Origin: DATKKG01 sp035543015
GTDB lineage: Archaea > Thermoproteota > Nitrososphaeria > Conexivisphaerales > DTJL01
DNA: 64,000 nt
Direction: 5' to 3'
Assembly (NCBI GenBank): GCA_035543015.1
Contig: DATKKG010000017.1
Coordinates: 1 to 64,000 of the forward strand
In this document: one piece after another, positions 25,615-33,999 of the stretch
Position numbering within the stretch: position 1 is the first letter of the stretch
How the letters are laid out: each line of letters opens with the position of its first letter
Translations under genes and position numbers: made by a program
Notes under the pieces: generated by a model
Databases searched by the model: none
What the model was told of the DNA's origin: nothing
Seen by the model: the letters and a program-made list of their open reading frames with translations, nothing else

Positions 25615-26207
25615 CCCAAGTGCTGAGATACCTTGTCCGGATCGACAACGCAGGCCTTGGCGCATCGCCAGCCTCCATCAGCTCCCTGAAAAGGCGGCTT
25701 TCCGCCTTGGGCCTTCCGAAGCATGAGAACATCAGGGTCTCCAGGGTGGCGCTGGAGCTCGACCTCTACGAGGCCTCCCAGGCGGACCTCGTCGATGACC
25801 TGTCCAAGGTCGAAGCCGCGCTCGGCCCGGCCCTCAGCGTCAGGAACCTCAGCGCCCCGGAAACGCCCCGGAGCGTGGATCGGAGCATGGCCCTCGCGCG
25901 CGCGATGTACGTGGAGGAGCGCTTCTGGGAGTTCCACGAAGAGCTCGAGTACCAGTGGAAGAAGCTCAGGCGGGGTGAGCCGGAGAAGGAGGCGCTGCAC
26001 GGGCTCATCCTCCTGGCCGCGGCGTACGTCCACAAGCAGAAGGGGGAGGAAGGCGTGGCGCTTTCGATCATCGGAAGGTCCAGGGCCGGGCTGGAAGCCT
26101 ACGGCGGCGACGAATACCGCGGCATCGACGTCACGTCCCTGAAAAGGATGCTCGCGGAGATGGAGAGGGCGGGCCGGGTGGACTACGTCGACCTCCCGTC
26201 AGCATGA
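25611..26207 (+). CDS. DUF309-domain protein with extra N-terminal domain
   Basis: 198 residues. Residues about 95-160 contain the DUF309 core: ARAMYVEERFWEFHEELEYQWK, then GLILLAAAYVHKQKG, a helical bundle of unknown role. The first 85 residues form a separate domain with an alpha/beta ferredoxin-like pattern (VLRYLVRIDNAGLG, then IRVSRVALELDLYE) that I do not recognise. It is translationally coupled to the DUF255 gene. Confidence 0.65.
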   Translation: MTQVLRYLVRIDNAGLGASPASISSLKRRLSALGLPKHENIRVSRVALELDLYEASQADLVDDLSKVEAALGPALSVRNLSAPETPRSVDRSMALARAMYVEERFWEFHEELEYQWKKLRRGEPEKEALHGLILLAAAYVHKQKGEEGVALSIIGRSRAGLEAYGGDEYRGIDVTSLKRMLAEMERAGRVDYVDLPSA

Positions 26208-26258
26208 TGCGCTAAGCATTTTAGTCCCTTCGGCGCTCGGGGTCACAAGGATAGCGGC

Positions 26259-26693
26259 ATGACCAACGCCAAGATGGACAGGGAGATAGACCTCTATGCG
26301 GTCGCCCTCCGTAACCTGCAGGGAGTCACGGGGCTCCCTTCCTCCAAGGTGATGAGGCTGATAGGCATGGAGTTCGGCGAGCTCCTGGCCGACAAGATCG
26401 ATTCGCAGAAGGTCCCTGAGGTCGTCGAGTCCCTCAACAGGATGCTGGAGGTCGAGGACCTTGGCCAGTCCAGGGTGAAGAGCTGGAAGCCGCTGGTGCT
26501 GGAGGTCTCGAACTGCCTGGGATGCGAGATGGATCCGGATCTCGAGGAGGGCACGGTGAGGTGTCCGCTGAGGGAGGGCATCCTCGAGGCAGCCATCCAC
26601 AAGAAGACGGGCAAGACCGTTAAGGTCAAGGGCCTCACCACCGGGGTCGGCGTGGGTTCGAAGGCCTGCGAATTCGAAGTGCAACTAAGCTAG
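26259..26693 (+). CDS. V4R-like small-molecule-binding protein
   Basis: 144 residues. The N-terminal part is helical. The second half has the cysteine pattern of 4-vinyl-reductase (V4R) domains: EVSNCLGCEMD, then VRCPLREGILEAAI, GKTVKVKGL, and the closing ACEFEVQLS. V4R domains bind hydrophobic small ligands or metal in sensory and pigment-related proteins. Stand-alone V4R proteins are common in archaea and mostly uncharacterised. A TATA-like CATTTTAGTC lies near 26217. Confidence 0.5.
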   Translation: MTNAKMDREIDLYAVALRNLQGVTGLPSSKVMRLIGMEFGELLADKIDSQKVPEVVESLNRMLEVEDLGQSRVKSWKPLVLEVSNCLGCEMDPDLEEGTVRCPLREGILEAAIHKKTGKTVKVKGLTTGVGVGSKACEFEVQLS

Positions 26694-27122
26694 AGCTCAG
26701 CCTCCCTGTTTGGCATAGTTGGAGGACCAGGCTCTTCGCTGGGAGCATTTCCGGCCCGCGCGCAAAACCCGGGCTTGATCGCCTTCGGGGCTTTCGTCCA
26801 GACGATTCCCGACTTCTGCATGCGACTCTTTGGGGCAGAGCCCCGCCGCGGCGCACACATCCGCCGTTCCTCGTCCTTCCTAGGGCCCTTCGGGCTCTCG
26901 CGCCAAGGTCGGTGGTCCTGGTTCACAGCCCGCTTTTCGAGGCGGATTATCCTTCGACCTCTGATCAGGAGGCCGAATTGTGCACAAGCGCCCTTGGACG
27001 GCCTGTGTCACATCGCCACCAGACAGCGCGCGGACGTTTCCCTTTTTCTTGACCGCCTTACTTTAACGTATCGCACCCATTTTGTAATACCTTTAATCAA
27101 TTGTCGTTGACATGATGGGATT
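26694..27122. other. GC-rich intergenic region, candidate structured RNA
   Basis: About 430 bases without a convincing gene. It contains several self-complementary stretches, for example GGGGC-AGA-GCCCC, the palindrome CGCCGCGGCG and GCCC-GAA-GGGC. On the minus strand a TATA-like CGTTAAAGT sits near 27060-27069, and on the plus strand there is a T-run at 27043-27047. I could not match it to RNase P, SRP or rRNA signature motifs. Confidence 0.35.
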
Positions 27123-27638
27123 TCAGTTGGGCCTCTTCGTGCGGTCCAGGTCCCTTCTCATCCTTCTCCTCTCCAGGGCGAATCGCGAGCTGTCTACGAA
27201 GAGCGTCCACATGACCCAATCTAGGATGAAGGCGATCACAGATGTCCCCAAAAGCTGGGCCGGCCGCAAAGGGAGTTCGAGCAGCAGCATCCAGCTGAGG
27301 GGGAAGCCGAAGCCTTTCACGTAAGTGCCGGGGACGCTAGCGGATACCCAGAAGAGCCCCGCCGTGAAGATGAACCCCGCGGAGAGGAGCATGAGCGCCT
27401 CCTGAGCGGAGGATCTGCGCCTGACTGACCATATCGTGAGGCATCCCACGGCCACGCCCAGGAGAGGCGCGACCGGGACGTCGCGAATCACCTGGTAGTT
27501 GGTGAGGACGTAACCTCCAGGTCCGGGCACTCCGACCAGCGTCGACGGAAGCATGCTCGCCATCACCGACCCCAGGCCCACCAAGAGGTAGCCCAGAGCG
27601 GAAGGCGACACCTTGACGCGGGCAGAGGGGGTAAGCAA
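27123..27638 (-). CDS. Membrane protein, unknown
   Basis: 171 residues with four hydrophobic segments (starting LGYLLVGLGSVMASML, then VAPLLGVAVGCLTIW, LMLLSAGFIFTAGLFWV, QLLGTSVIAFILDWVMW) and a basic C-terminal tail. Start TTG at 27638, with a TATA-like GTTAAAGG about 25-33 bases upstream. No family recognised. Confidence 0.6.
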   Translation of the reverse strand: MLTPSARVKVSPSALGYLLVGLGSVMASMLPSTLVGVPGPGGYVLTNYQVIRDVPVAPLLGVAVGCLTIWSVRRRSSAQEALMLLSAGFIFTAGLFWVSASVPGTYVKGFGFPLSWMLLLELPLRPAQLLGTSVIAFILDWVMWTLFVDSSRFALERRRMRRDLDRTKRPN

Positions 27639-27784
27639 CCCTGACCTCCTTCAGCGGCCGGCCTTTAACGCCTAACGGTGGAAACGGACTGGCGGGAAGC
27701 GCCCGGCCTGTCTCCCGGGCTCGACTCGAAGGGCTGAACCGAATCCGATATAACCTCCTTCCTCTATGGCTGATAGGATAGGCC

Positions 27785-28054
27785 TTGTCGGTCCCTCCGA
27801 CCAAGTACGAAGTGCAGATCATCTCAGTCGAGAAGCCAGCGAAGGTGCCGAAGGAAGTCACGGCCCAGCTGAAGGGCGTGGTCAGCGGCAAGATGATGGG
27901 GAAGATGAAGAAGGAGGCGGTGAAATGCCCGGTCGTTAACGACGAGGTCACGTTCCTTGTCTGCTTCACCTGCCCTTCGTTCCTGAGGAGGGTCAAAGGG
28001 ATGGTTCACTGCGCCGGCCTTGAGCCGCCGACCTATTACAAACCCTCCAAGTAG
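27785..28054 (+). CDS. Cysteine-rich small conserved-looking protein
   Basis: 89 residues from TTG 27785, 30-39 bases after a TATA (CGATATAACC, 27746-27755). The second half has four cysteines in KCPVV, LVCFTCPSFLRRVKG and MVHCAG, a spacing that could bind zinc or an iron-sulfur cluster. The first half is basic (VSGKMMGKMKKEAVK). No known family; the cysteine block looks constrained, so I think it is a real gene. Confidence 0.65.
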   Translation: MSVPPTKYEVQIISVEKPAKVPKEVTAQLKGVVSGKMMGKMKKEAVKCPVVNDEVTFLVCFTCPSFLRRVKGMVHCAGLEPPTYYKPSK

Positions 28055-28113
28055 GCGTGCCGTGGCCTGCCCGGCAAACCCTTTTCAACTTGAGGTCACC
28101 ATAGAATAGCGTC

Positions 28114-28290
28114 TTGACTGATACGTACAAGTACATCGTGACCTTCAAGCCCAAGGCCACCTGGGTCGACAACATCTACCTTGGCAACATGCTGGGGGAG
28201 CTCCTTTCAAACCTGGCCAACCAGACGGACGCCTTTGAGTTCGAGGTCCAGTACGTGGAAGAAGCCAAGGGAGAGCCCAAAGGGAAGTAG
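28114..28290 (+). CDS. 58-residue hypothetical protein
   Basis: Start TTG at 28114 and stop TAG at 28288-28290. The sequence begins MTDTYKYIVTFKPKATWVDN and continues IYLGNMLGELLSNLANQ, FEFEVQYVEEA, a beta-alpha-beta-like pattern with codon use like real genes. It lies between the cysteine-rich protein and the RuvC-like gene on the same strand with small gaps, probably one transcript. Confidence 0.55.
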   Translation: MTDTYKYIVTFKPKATWVDNIYLGNMLGELLSNLANQTDAFEFEVQYVEEAKGEPKGK

Positions 28291-28307
28291 CCCCGGCACA
28301 GGACAGG

Positions 28308-28970
28308 GTGAGGGACAGGTCGCCTGAACGCCCCCGTCCCGGGGATGCCGAACGGGGAGAGCCGCGCGTCGTCGTCGCAACGGTGAACGGCAGGGCGTAT
28401 TTTGACTTCGTCCAGCTCCTCGGGGGACTGGGCCTTCCATATTCCTCGGAGCTGCCCTGGCAGGTCGAGGGAGTCGAGACCAGGCTCCTCCTCACCACCC
28501 GAGACGAGGTTCCAGCGGACTTCGCGGCCGACCACCTGCTTCACGAGGAGCTCACGGGAAGCCGACTGCTGGACTCCGCCAAGGTCCTATCGTTCCTGCT
28601 GAAATCAAGGAGGGACTCGCTGGTGGTCGGCCTAGATCCCGGGAAGAACACCGGGATAGCCTGCCTATACCGGGGACACAACCTTTTCGCCACTTCTTGC
28701 GACTCTCTCGAAAGGGTCGTGGACCTCGTGTGCGGGGTCCTTCAGGTGGAGTCAAGGGACAGGCTCGTCAGGATAGGGAAGGGTGACCGCTCAATGGCCT
28801 TCTACCTCGCCCGCGAGATCAGGCGACGCTGCCCCCAGCCCGCTCGAATCGAGATCGTCGACGAAAGGGGGACTTCGAAGAGGATGCGGTCGCCCATTCA
28901 CAGGCATGGAAGGAGGGACGCCTCGTCTGCCCTCCTCATCGCGAGGAAGCAGGGAACGGAGTTCGACTGA
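28308..28970 (+). CDS. RNase H-fold (RuvC/YqgF-like) protein
   Basis: 220 residues from a GTG start. The central part reads SLVVGLDPGKNTGIACLYRG, with the D-x-G-x-N-T-G first strand of RuvC/YqgF-type nuclease folds, followed by VRIGKGDRSMAF, IEIVDERGTSKR and RRDASSALLIAR, which supply further acidic residues at the expected strand ends. A 100-residue N-terminal domain precedes it. This suggests a nuclease or resolvase-like enzyme acting on structured DNA or RNA. I do not recognise a named archaeal family with certainty. Confidence 0.6.
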   Translation: MRDRSPERPRPGDAERGEPRVVVATVNGRAYFDFVQLLGGLGLPYSSELPWQVEGVETRLLLTTRDEVPADFAADHLLHEELTGSRLLDSAKVLSFLLKSRRDSLVVGLDPGKNTGIACLYRGHNLFATSCDSLERVVDLVCGVLQVESRDRLVRIGKGDRSMAFYLAREIRRRCPQPARIEIVDERGTSKRMRSPIHRHGRRDASSALLIARKQGTEFD

Positions 28971-29047
28971 CCGGACCGAGCCGGCTCCCAAGGTCCCCTT
29001 CTTTCGTTTGGTACGCTTTTCTACCCCAGGGCCCTATCCGAGACGCG

Positions 29048-29569
29048 ATGAAGAGGCTCTGGGCTCCGTGGCGGATGGAGTTCATCGGGAAGGGCGGGCG
29101 CTCCTGCGTCTTCTGCGAGCTGCCGAAGGAGAGGGATGACGCAGGCTCGCTCATCCTCGACAGGGGGAAGCGCACGTTCGTCATCATGAACCGTTTTCCG
29201 TACAACAACGGTCACCTGATGGTGGCTCCGTTCCGGCATGTCGTGGAGCCGGGGGATCTGACGGGGGAGGAAAGGACGGAGGTCATGGACAAGCTGAGCC
29301 TGTGCATCGACGTGCTGAAGGACAGCGTCAACCCGGCCGGGTTCAACCTCGGCGCCAACATCGGAAGGGCCTCGGGAGCGGGGTTCGAACACCTGCACTT
29401 CCACATCGTCCCAAGGTGGGAGGGAGACACGAACTTCATGCCGATCCTGGGGGAGGCCAAGGTCATCCCCGAATACCTGGCCGCGACCTACGACAAGCTC
29501 CTTTCAGAGTTCAAGGCAGAAGCCAGGAGGCGTAGGCCGTCAGTCCGTCGCGGCGTTCGCAAGGAATGA
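29048..29569 (+). CDS. HIT-family nucleotide hydrolase/transferase
   Basis: 173 residues. The histidine triad is His115, His117 and His119 in FEHLHFHIVPRW. CVFC at residues 20-23 is the zinc-binding pair found in Fhit/Hint-like and Ap4A-phosphorylase-like members, and NRFPYNNGHLMVAPFRH is the classic nucleotide-binding segment. It cleaves nucleoside 5'-phosphate bonds, probably in dinucleoside polyphosphates. The basic tail (ARRRRPSVRRGVRKE) is unusual and could bind nucleic acid. Confidence 0.9.
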   Translation: MKRLWAPWRMEFIGKGGRSCVFCELPKERDDAGSLILDRGKRTFVIMNRFPYNNGHLMVAPFRHVVEPGDLTGEERTEVMDKLSLCIDVLKDSVNPAGFNLGANIGRASGAGFEHLHFHIVPRWEGDTNFMPILGEAKVIPEYLAATYDKLLSEFKAEARRRRPSVRRGVRKE

Positions 29570-29631
29570 CGCTTCTGCCTCTCCGATGGGAGGGAACGCA
29601 GGACTGAACCCGGGCGGAGCCGCGCGCAGCC

Positions 29632-30294
29632 CTAACGCTCCTTCTCGAGAAGCTGCGCATGTCCGAAGGTGGAGACTCCCCTGACGAACTTCTCGGCTTC
29701 GGACCTTCCACCTACTATGTCTCCCCAGTGCATGGGCACCGCAAAGGCGGGAGAGATCTTGCGCGCCGCCCCGATGGCTTCATCCGCGGTCATGACGTAC
29801 GTGCCGCTGACCGGCAGCAGGGCTACGTCGACCTTGCCGAGGGACCCCATCTCCTCGATGAAGTCCGTGTCTCCGGCATGGTAGATCCGAGCCCCTCCGA
29901 GGTCGATTATGAAGCCGGCGCCATTGTAGGACTTCTCGTGAAAGACGTGGCCGGGCGACCTGAACTTGTTCGTGTTGTACGCCGCGACAGCCGTGACCGA
30001 CACAGGGCCGCCGCGGTAGGTCTCGCCCGGGGCCAGGAAGTGCACCTCCCTGCCGAGCCCCTCAAGCTTGCCGCGGCAGCAAAGCGAAGCAATGATGACC
30101 GTCGAAGGCTTGAGGACCTTCTCCAGGTCCTGCGGGCTGAGGTGGTCGAAGTGGTCGTGGGATATGGTGATGTAGTCTGCCTTCCTTTCCTGTTCCTTGA
30201 TGTGAAACGGATCGGTGTAGAGGACGGTTCCTCCTGCTTCAAGCCTGAAGCAATCGTGCTGGAGGTATTCGACGGAGAGGTCTCCTATCTTCAA
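29632..30294 (-). CDS. UPF0173-type metallo-beta-lactamase-fold hydrolase
   Basis: 220 residues. The dinuclear metal motif is SHDHFDHL at residues 45-52 (His46, His48, Asp50, His51), with later ligands in IYHAGDTDF and VPMHWGD. The compact length and DIxHAGDT pattern match the UPF0173 group of uncharacterised hydrolases. It stands alone on the minus strand with no operon partner that reveals its substrate. Confidence 0.85.
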   Translation of the reverse strand: MKIGDLSVEYLQHDCFRLEAGGTVLYTDPFHIKEQERKADYITISHDHFDHLSPQDLEKVLKPSTVIIASLCCRGKLEGLGREVHFLAPGETYRGGPVSVTAVAAYNTNKFRSPGHVFHEKSYNGAGFIIDLGGARIYHAGDTDFIEEMGSLGKVDVALLPVSGTYVMTADEAIGAARKISPAFAVPMHWGDIVGGRSEAEKFVRGVSTFGHAQLLEKER

Positions 30295-30341
30295 AGCGAT
30301 GTGTCGGTAGCGCGCACGGAGAGAAAAAGCTGTCGGCTTCC

Positions 30342-30668
30342 CTATAGGCAGCCCCTTTCGAAGCCCTCAAGGAGCTTCCTGATGTTGGGCTTGATGTCCG
30401 CTATCGCAGTCGCATCTCCATACTTCTTCATCGCCAGCCCGGAGGCTATCATGATCCCGCCGGGGATGTCGCCGAAGGGTTCCGGCGAAAGGACGAGGGC
30501 GGCGCCGGCCCTGATCAGCTTGCTACCGACCTTAGGCTTCTCTCTCAGATCGAGGATCGGCCCTCTGGTTGCTCCCAGGTCTGTCCCACGCTTGACTTCT
30601 CTCAGGAAGGAAGACTTCTCCTTGGCGTAGCGGGCCTCTTGGTGCACGCTCTTGGCTAGCCTGCGCAT
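30342..30668 (-). CDS. Hypothetical archaeal protein
   Basis: 108 residues. A basic helical start (MRRLAKSVHQEARYAKEKSS) is followed by a small-residue-rich core, AGAALVLSPEPFGDIPGGIMIASGLAMKKY, which looks like one or two short membrane-associated helices. The SPEPFGDIPGG turn looks conserved. No family recognised. Confidence 0.55.
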   Translation of the reverse strand: MRRLAKSVHQEARYAKEKSSFLREVKRGTDLGATRGPILDLREKPKVGSKLIRAGAALVLSPEPFGDIPGGIMIASGLAMKKYGDATAIADIKPNIRKLLEGFERGCL

Positions 30669-30755
30669 CAGGGGCTCAGTGGCCGCCCTCCCTCCTTAAT
30701 CGTCAATGACAACAGGGGTTGACCATATGTTCAATTACCTTCGCCAGGCGGCAGG

Positions 30756-31187
30756 CTACTTGACTTCCACTATCTCGTAGCTGTGTCCGACCTTCGCCTT
30801 TCCGTTGATGGTGTTCGAGACCGTGCAGTACTTCTCGGTGGACAGGGCGATGGCCCTTTCGACGGCCGACTTCTCCAGGCCCTTCCCTTCCACAATGTAT
30901 TTGACGTGGACCTCCTGGAAGTACTTCGGGTAGCCGGGAGTCCGGTCTCCAGTCACTTGGATGCTCAGCCCTCTGACGTCCTGCCGCATCTTCTTGAGGA
31001 TCGAGACGATGTCGATGCCCGTGCAGCCTCCAACGGAAGCCAGCAGGGTCTGAGCCGGCGACATGGCGACCTGGGTGTCTGCGTCGTCCGTCTTGGCGTC
31101 CATGAGGAGCGAGTAGCCGTCCTCGTTGCTGGCGATGAAAGTGTATCCCTCGACCCACCTCACGTTCACGGACGTAGGATCGACCAT
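30756..31187 (-). CDS. OsmC/Ohr-family protein
   Basis: 143 residues with the OsmC fold. The two redox cysteines are Cys55 (SVGGCTGIDIVSIL) and Cys121 (EKYCTVSNTI), placed as in hydroperoxide-reducing OsmC-like proteins; such enzymes reduce organic hydroperoxides. A TATA-like GGCTATTAG lies near 31211. It is separate from the flanking genes, suggesting its own regulation. Confidence 0.88.
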   Translation of the reverse strand: MVDPTSVNVRWVEGYTFIASNEDGYSLLMDAKTDDADTQVAMSPAQTLLASVGGCTGIDIVSILKKMRQDVRGLSIQVTGDRTPGYPKYFQEVHVKYIVEGKGLEKSAVERAIALSTEKYCTVSNTINGKAKVGHSYEIVEVK

Positions 31188-31252
31188 AGCTGGGCTGCGG
31201 GGTCGTCACCACTAATAGCCTTTGCTCGGACGGTCAGAAGCCCCCGCACGAC

Positions 31253-31600
31253 CTAGGCTAGCCTTGACAACTTCTCACAAATGGGGTCGAGGTCCAAAGA
31301 GGGCTCGGCCGAGATCACGAGGTAGCCCCCATGGGCCCTCTTCAGGATCAGGCTGACCTTTGAGTAGTCCATCCGCGCGAGCTCGAACTCGCCGGCGTAC
31401 TCTGTTAGCCGTTTCATCATGCCGGCGATGATGGGGACGACCACTTCGTCTATGAATTCGGGCGAGTAGGTCGCGGTTCCGTCCTGCATCCTCTGCGCGA
31501 CTATTCCGAGGCCCTCCGAGAGGAGAGCCACGTATCTGATGCTCCTGTCCATCTTCAGGACGGCGTCGATAAGTGCCGTGTCCCTCGCAGAGTCAGCCAT
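31253..31600 (-). CDS. Hypothetical protein, possibly Roadblock/LC7-like
   Basis: 115 residues: a helix-rich first part (LIDAVLKMDRSIRYVALLSEGLGIV), then FELARMDYSKVSLILKRAHGGYLVISAEPSLDLDPICEKL, a strand-strand-helix ending that resembles Roadblock/profilin-like sensory folds. A TATA-like GCTAATAACC lies near 31634-31644. The fold is a guess from pattern only. Confidence 0.5.
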   Translation of the reverse strand: MADSARDTALIDAVLKMDRSIRYVALLSEGLGIVAQRMQDGTATYSPEFIDEVVVPIIAGMMKRLTEYAGEFELARMDYSKVSLILKRAHGGYLVISAEPSLDLDPICEKLSRLA

Positions 31601-31780
31601 TTGCGTAACGTCGCATGCCGCAGAGGTGTTTCGCGGTTATTAGCGTTTGAGCCTCGCAAAAAACGCCGTCATATCTTGCGGCAAAGCTAGGTCTGCGATG
31701 TCGGCGGGTTCGACCTGTCAAGTCGGAGCCTCCTCGGGCGGGAATTACGCCAAAGTCGCGACTGGGCGGTCCCATGAGCG

Positions 31781-32920
31781 TCATTCCCCGCCCGCGTTCG
31801 CGGGTGCGTACGTCCTCCAGCCCACGCCCAGGCCTTCCTCCACCAGCTCCCTGAAGGCCCTCAGCATGCGCTTCTCGGTCTCGTCGATGTCCATCACGGG
31901 CTTCTTGACCGTGAACATCGCCGTGCCGCTCTTCAGAACGCTGACGTCGAAGAGCTCGTCAAGCTCCAGGGTCCTGAAGAGCGCCCCCGAGGCCCTGACG
32001 GGATGGCCTTCCCTCCTCGCGTACGCGTCGAGCTTCCGCAGGTCTATCCTCAGGCTTGACGGGGGATTGATGAAGTAGGTGCCTGTGCCGTCCCTCGCGC
32101 ATCCTCTCTCGATGAGCCGTGGGACCAGCCTCGCGGGGCGCCCTCCCTGCCCCGAAGTGGGGCATGAGGGGTTCTTCGCAAGGGAAATCGTGTCGAAGCT
32201 GAAGTGCCGCAGGTCGACGAAGAGCAGCTTGGAGGCCAGGGCGGGCGCCTGGCCAGTGAGCATCTTCACCGCCTCTGAGACGGCGACGCTGGCGACGATG
32301 CCGAGGACAGAAGGGTGGACACCGACGACCGCGCACTTAGGCACCGAATCCTCGGTCAGCCCTCCGAAGAAGCACTCCAGGCATGGCGTCTTCCCCGGAA
32401 GGATGGTCGACACGTTCCCGAACATCTCGACGGCGGAGGAGAATACGTAGGGAACCCCGAGCTTCTGCGAAGCCCTGTTCACAGCGTACCTCGCCTGCAT
32501 CCCGTCCAGCCCGTCCATCACCACGTCGGCTCCCTTCATCCTCTTCAGGAGCCCATCATAGGTGACCGTCTCTGCGAAGGACTCCACGACCACGTTCGGG
32601 TTGATCTCGTTGATCCTCTTCGCCGCCGCTTCAGCCTTCGGCCTCCCCGCGTCCTCCTCCCTGTACAGGTACTGCCTGTGGAGGTCGGTCCTGCTGACGA
32701 TGTCTCTGTCCACTATCCTCAGCCTGCCCACGCCCATCGATGCCAGCTGTATGAGCATCGGACAGCCGAGACCGCCAGCCCCCACCACCAGGATGGTGGA
32801 GCCCTTGAGCTTCCTCTGGCCGTCCCACCCTATGTCCGCGAGGACGACCTGCCTTGCATACCTGTTGGACTCTGCATCCGAGAGATCGCCGACCCTGGCC
32901 TTCATCGGCCTGACCACCAT
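31781..32920 (-). CDS. ThiF/MoeB/E1-like adenylyltransferase
   Basis: About 379 residues from the ATG at 32920, favoured over 32941 because CTTATAGCC at 32942-32950 looks like its TATA. The ATP motif is VVGAGGLGCP, with RQYLYREEDAG and the catalytic-loop region VPKCAVVGVHPSVLGIVAS. It activates the C-terminal glycine of a ubiquitin-like sulfur carrier (MoaD, ThiS or SAMP). The first zinc pair CLEC is present, but the second site reads PSCPTSG, lacking its second Cys. The C-terminal 130 residues include a separate domain (rhodanese or ubiquitin-like not clear). A candidate partner is the MoaD-like protein at 47736. Confidence 0.85.
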   Translation of the reverse strand: MVVRPMKARVGDLSDAESNRYARQVVLADIGWDGQRKLKGSTILVVGAGGLGCPMLIQLASMGVGRLRIVDRDIVSRTDLHRQYLYREEDAGRPKAEAAAKRINEINPNVVVESFAETVTYDGLLKRMKGADVVMDGLDGMQARYAVNRASQKLGVPYVFSSAVEMFGNVSTILPGKTPCLECFFGGLTEDSVPKCAVVGVHPSVLGIVASVAVSEAVKMLTGQAPALASKLLFVDLRHFSFDTISLAKNPSCPTSGQGGRPARLVPRLIERGCARDGTGTYFINPPSSLRIDLRKLDAYARREGHPVRASGALFRTLELDELFDVSVLKSGTAMFTVKKPVMDIDETEKRMLRAFRELVEEGLGVGWRTYAPANAGGE

Positions 32921-33038
32921 TGCGACTTCAGAATCGTTCACGGCTATAAGTCTGCCTGAAGCTGAAACGGATCCCCCTCGACGTCGCGCTTATTAACTTC
33001 GGTCGTGGCGCATTACTCCAAGGTCGCGCGCATTCGTC

Positions 33039-33959
33039 ATGAAGGTCCTTGTGACCGGCGGCGCTGGTTTCATCGGCTCCTGGGTCGTGGACAGGCTCCT
33101 GGCGGACGGCCACGAAGTGGTCGTCCTGGACAACTTCTCGACCGGTGACAGACGCAACCTGAAGGAGGCCATGGAGAGCCCCTCGCTCAGCCTCTACGAG
33201 GGGGACATAAGGGACAGGGCCCTGGTGGAGCAGGCCGCCGGTGGCGCAGAGGCCACCGTTCACCTGGCTGCCGTGGCGAGCGTCGGCCAGGCGACCGAGA
33301 ACCCGGAGTTCGCGTGCGCCGTGAACATCACCGGGACACTGAACGTCCTTGAGGAGGCCCGGTGGAACGGTCATTCGAGGTTCGTCTTCATGTCAAGCGC
33401 CGCCGTCTACGGTGTGCCGAAGTCGCTTCCGCTCCGGGAAGGGGCCGCCACATCTCCCGTGGGCGTATACGGGGCGTCCAAACTGGCCGGGGAGGCCCTG
33501 ACCCACGCGTTCGGCACGACGTACGACCTGTCGACCGTCGCCCTCAGGGCCTTCAACGTCTATGGTCCGCGACAGAATAGGGATGAGGGCGGAGTCATCA
33601 GGCACTTCATCACCGACTCGAAGAAGGGGGAGATCAGGGTGACCGGCGACGGAAGGCAGAGCTTCGATTTTGTGTACGTCGGGGACGTGGCAGACGCGGT
33701 CGCGGCAGCCCTTGAGTCGGACGCCACGGGGGCGTTCAACGTAGGCACGGGGAGGTCCACCTCGGTCGACGAGATCGCCCGGCTGTTCGTCAAGGCGAAG
33801 CCGAGGCTTCGCGTGAAGAGGGTGGAGGCGAGGCCCGGCGAGATTCGTTTTAGCAGGGCTTCGGTATCGAAGACCGCTGAGGCGCTGGGCTGGAGGGCGA
33901 AGGTCGGCCTGAGGGACGGGCTGAGAAGGACCATCGAGGCCGAAGCCACCCTCCACTAG
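33039..33959 (+). CDS. NAD-dependent nucleotide-sugar epimerase (GalE-like)
   Basis: 306 residues. NAD motif VTGGAGFIGSWVVDRL at the N terminus, the DNFSTGDRRNL element typical of UDP-glucose/GlcNAc 4-epimerases, and active-site Y-x3-K in VYGASKLAGE. GPRQNRDEGGVIRHF and FVYVGDVADAV are standard. It is not in the 12.9-16.1 kb glycan operon but probably feeds the same pathways. It shares an AT-rich divergent promoter region (CTTATTAAC, 32989) with the ThiF gene. Confidence 0.88.
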   Translation: MKVLVTGGAGFIGSWVVDRLLADGHEVVVLDNFSTGDRRNLKEAMESPSLSLYEGDIRDRALVEQAAGGAEATVHLAAVASVGQATENPEFACAVNITGTLNVLEEARWNGHSRFVFMSSAAVYGVPKSLPLREGAATSPVGVYGASKLAGEALTHAFGTTYDLSTVALRAFNVYGPRQNRDEGGVIRHFITDSKKGEIRVTGDGRQSFDFVYVGDVADAVAAALESDATGAFNVGTGRSTSVDEIARLFVKAKPRLRVKRVEARPGEIRFSRASVSKTAEALGWRAKVGLRDGLRRTIEAEATLH

Positions 33960-33999
33960 CGGGTCACTCGGTCACTGCTGCCCGTCCCGGGTCGAACGA

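Noticed and set aside
26694..27122. RNase P RNA or SRP RNA
   Set aside because: Some words are faintly similar (GAAGGATAATCCGCC, TGCAGAAGTCGGG on the minus strand), but the universally conserved blocks are not in the right order, so I only call it a structured candidate.
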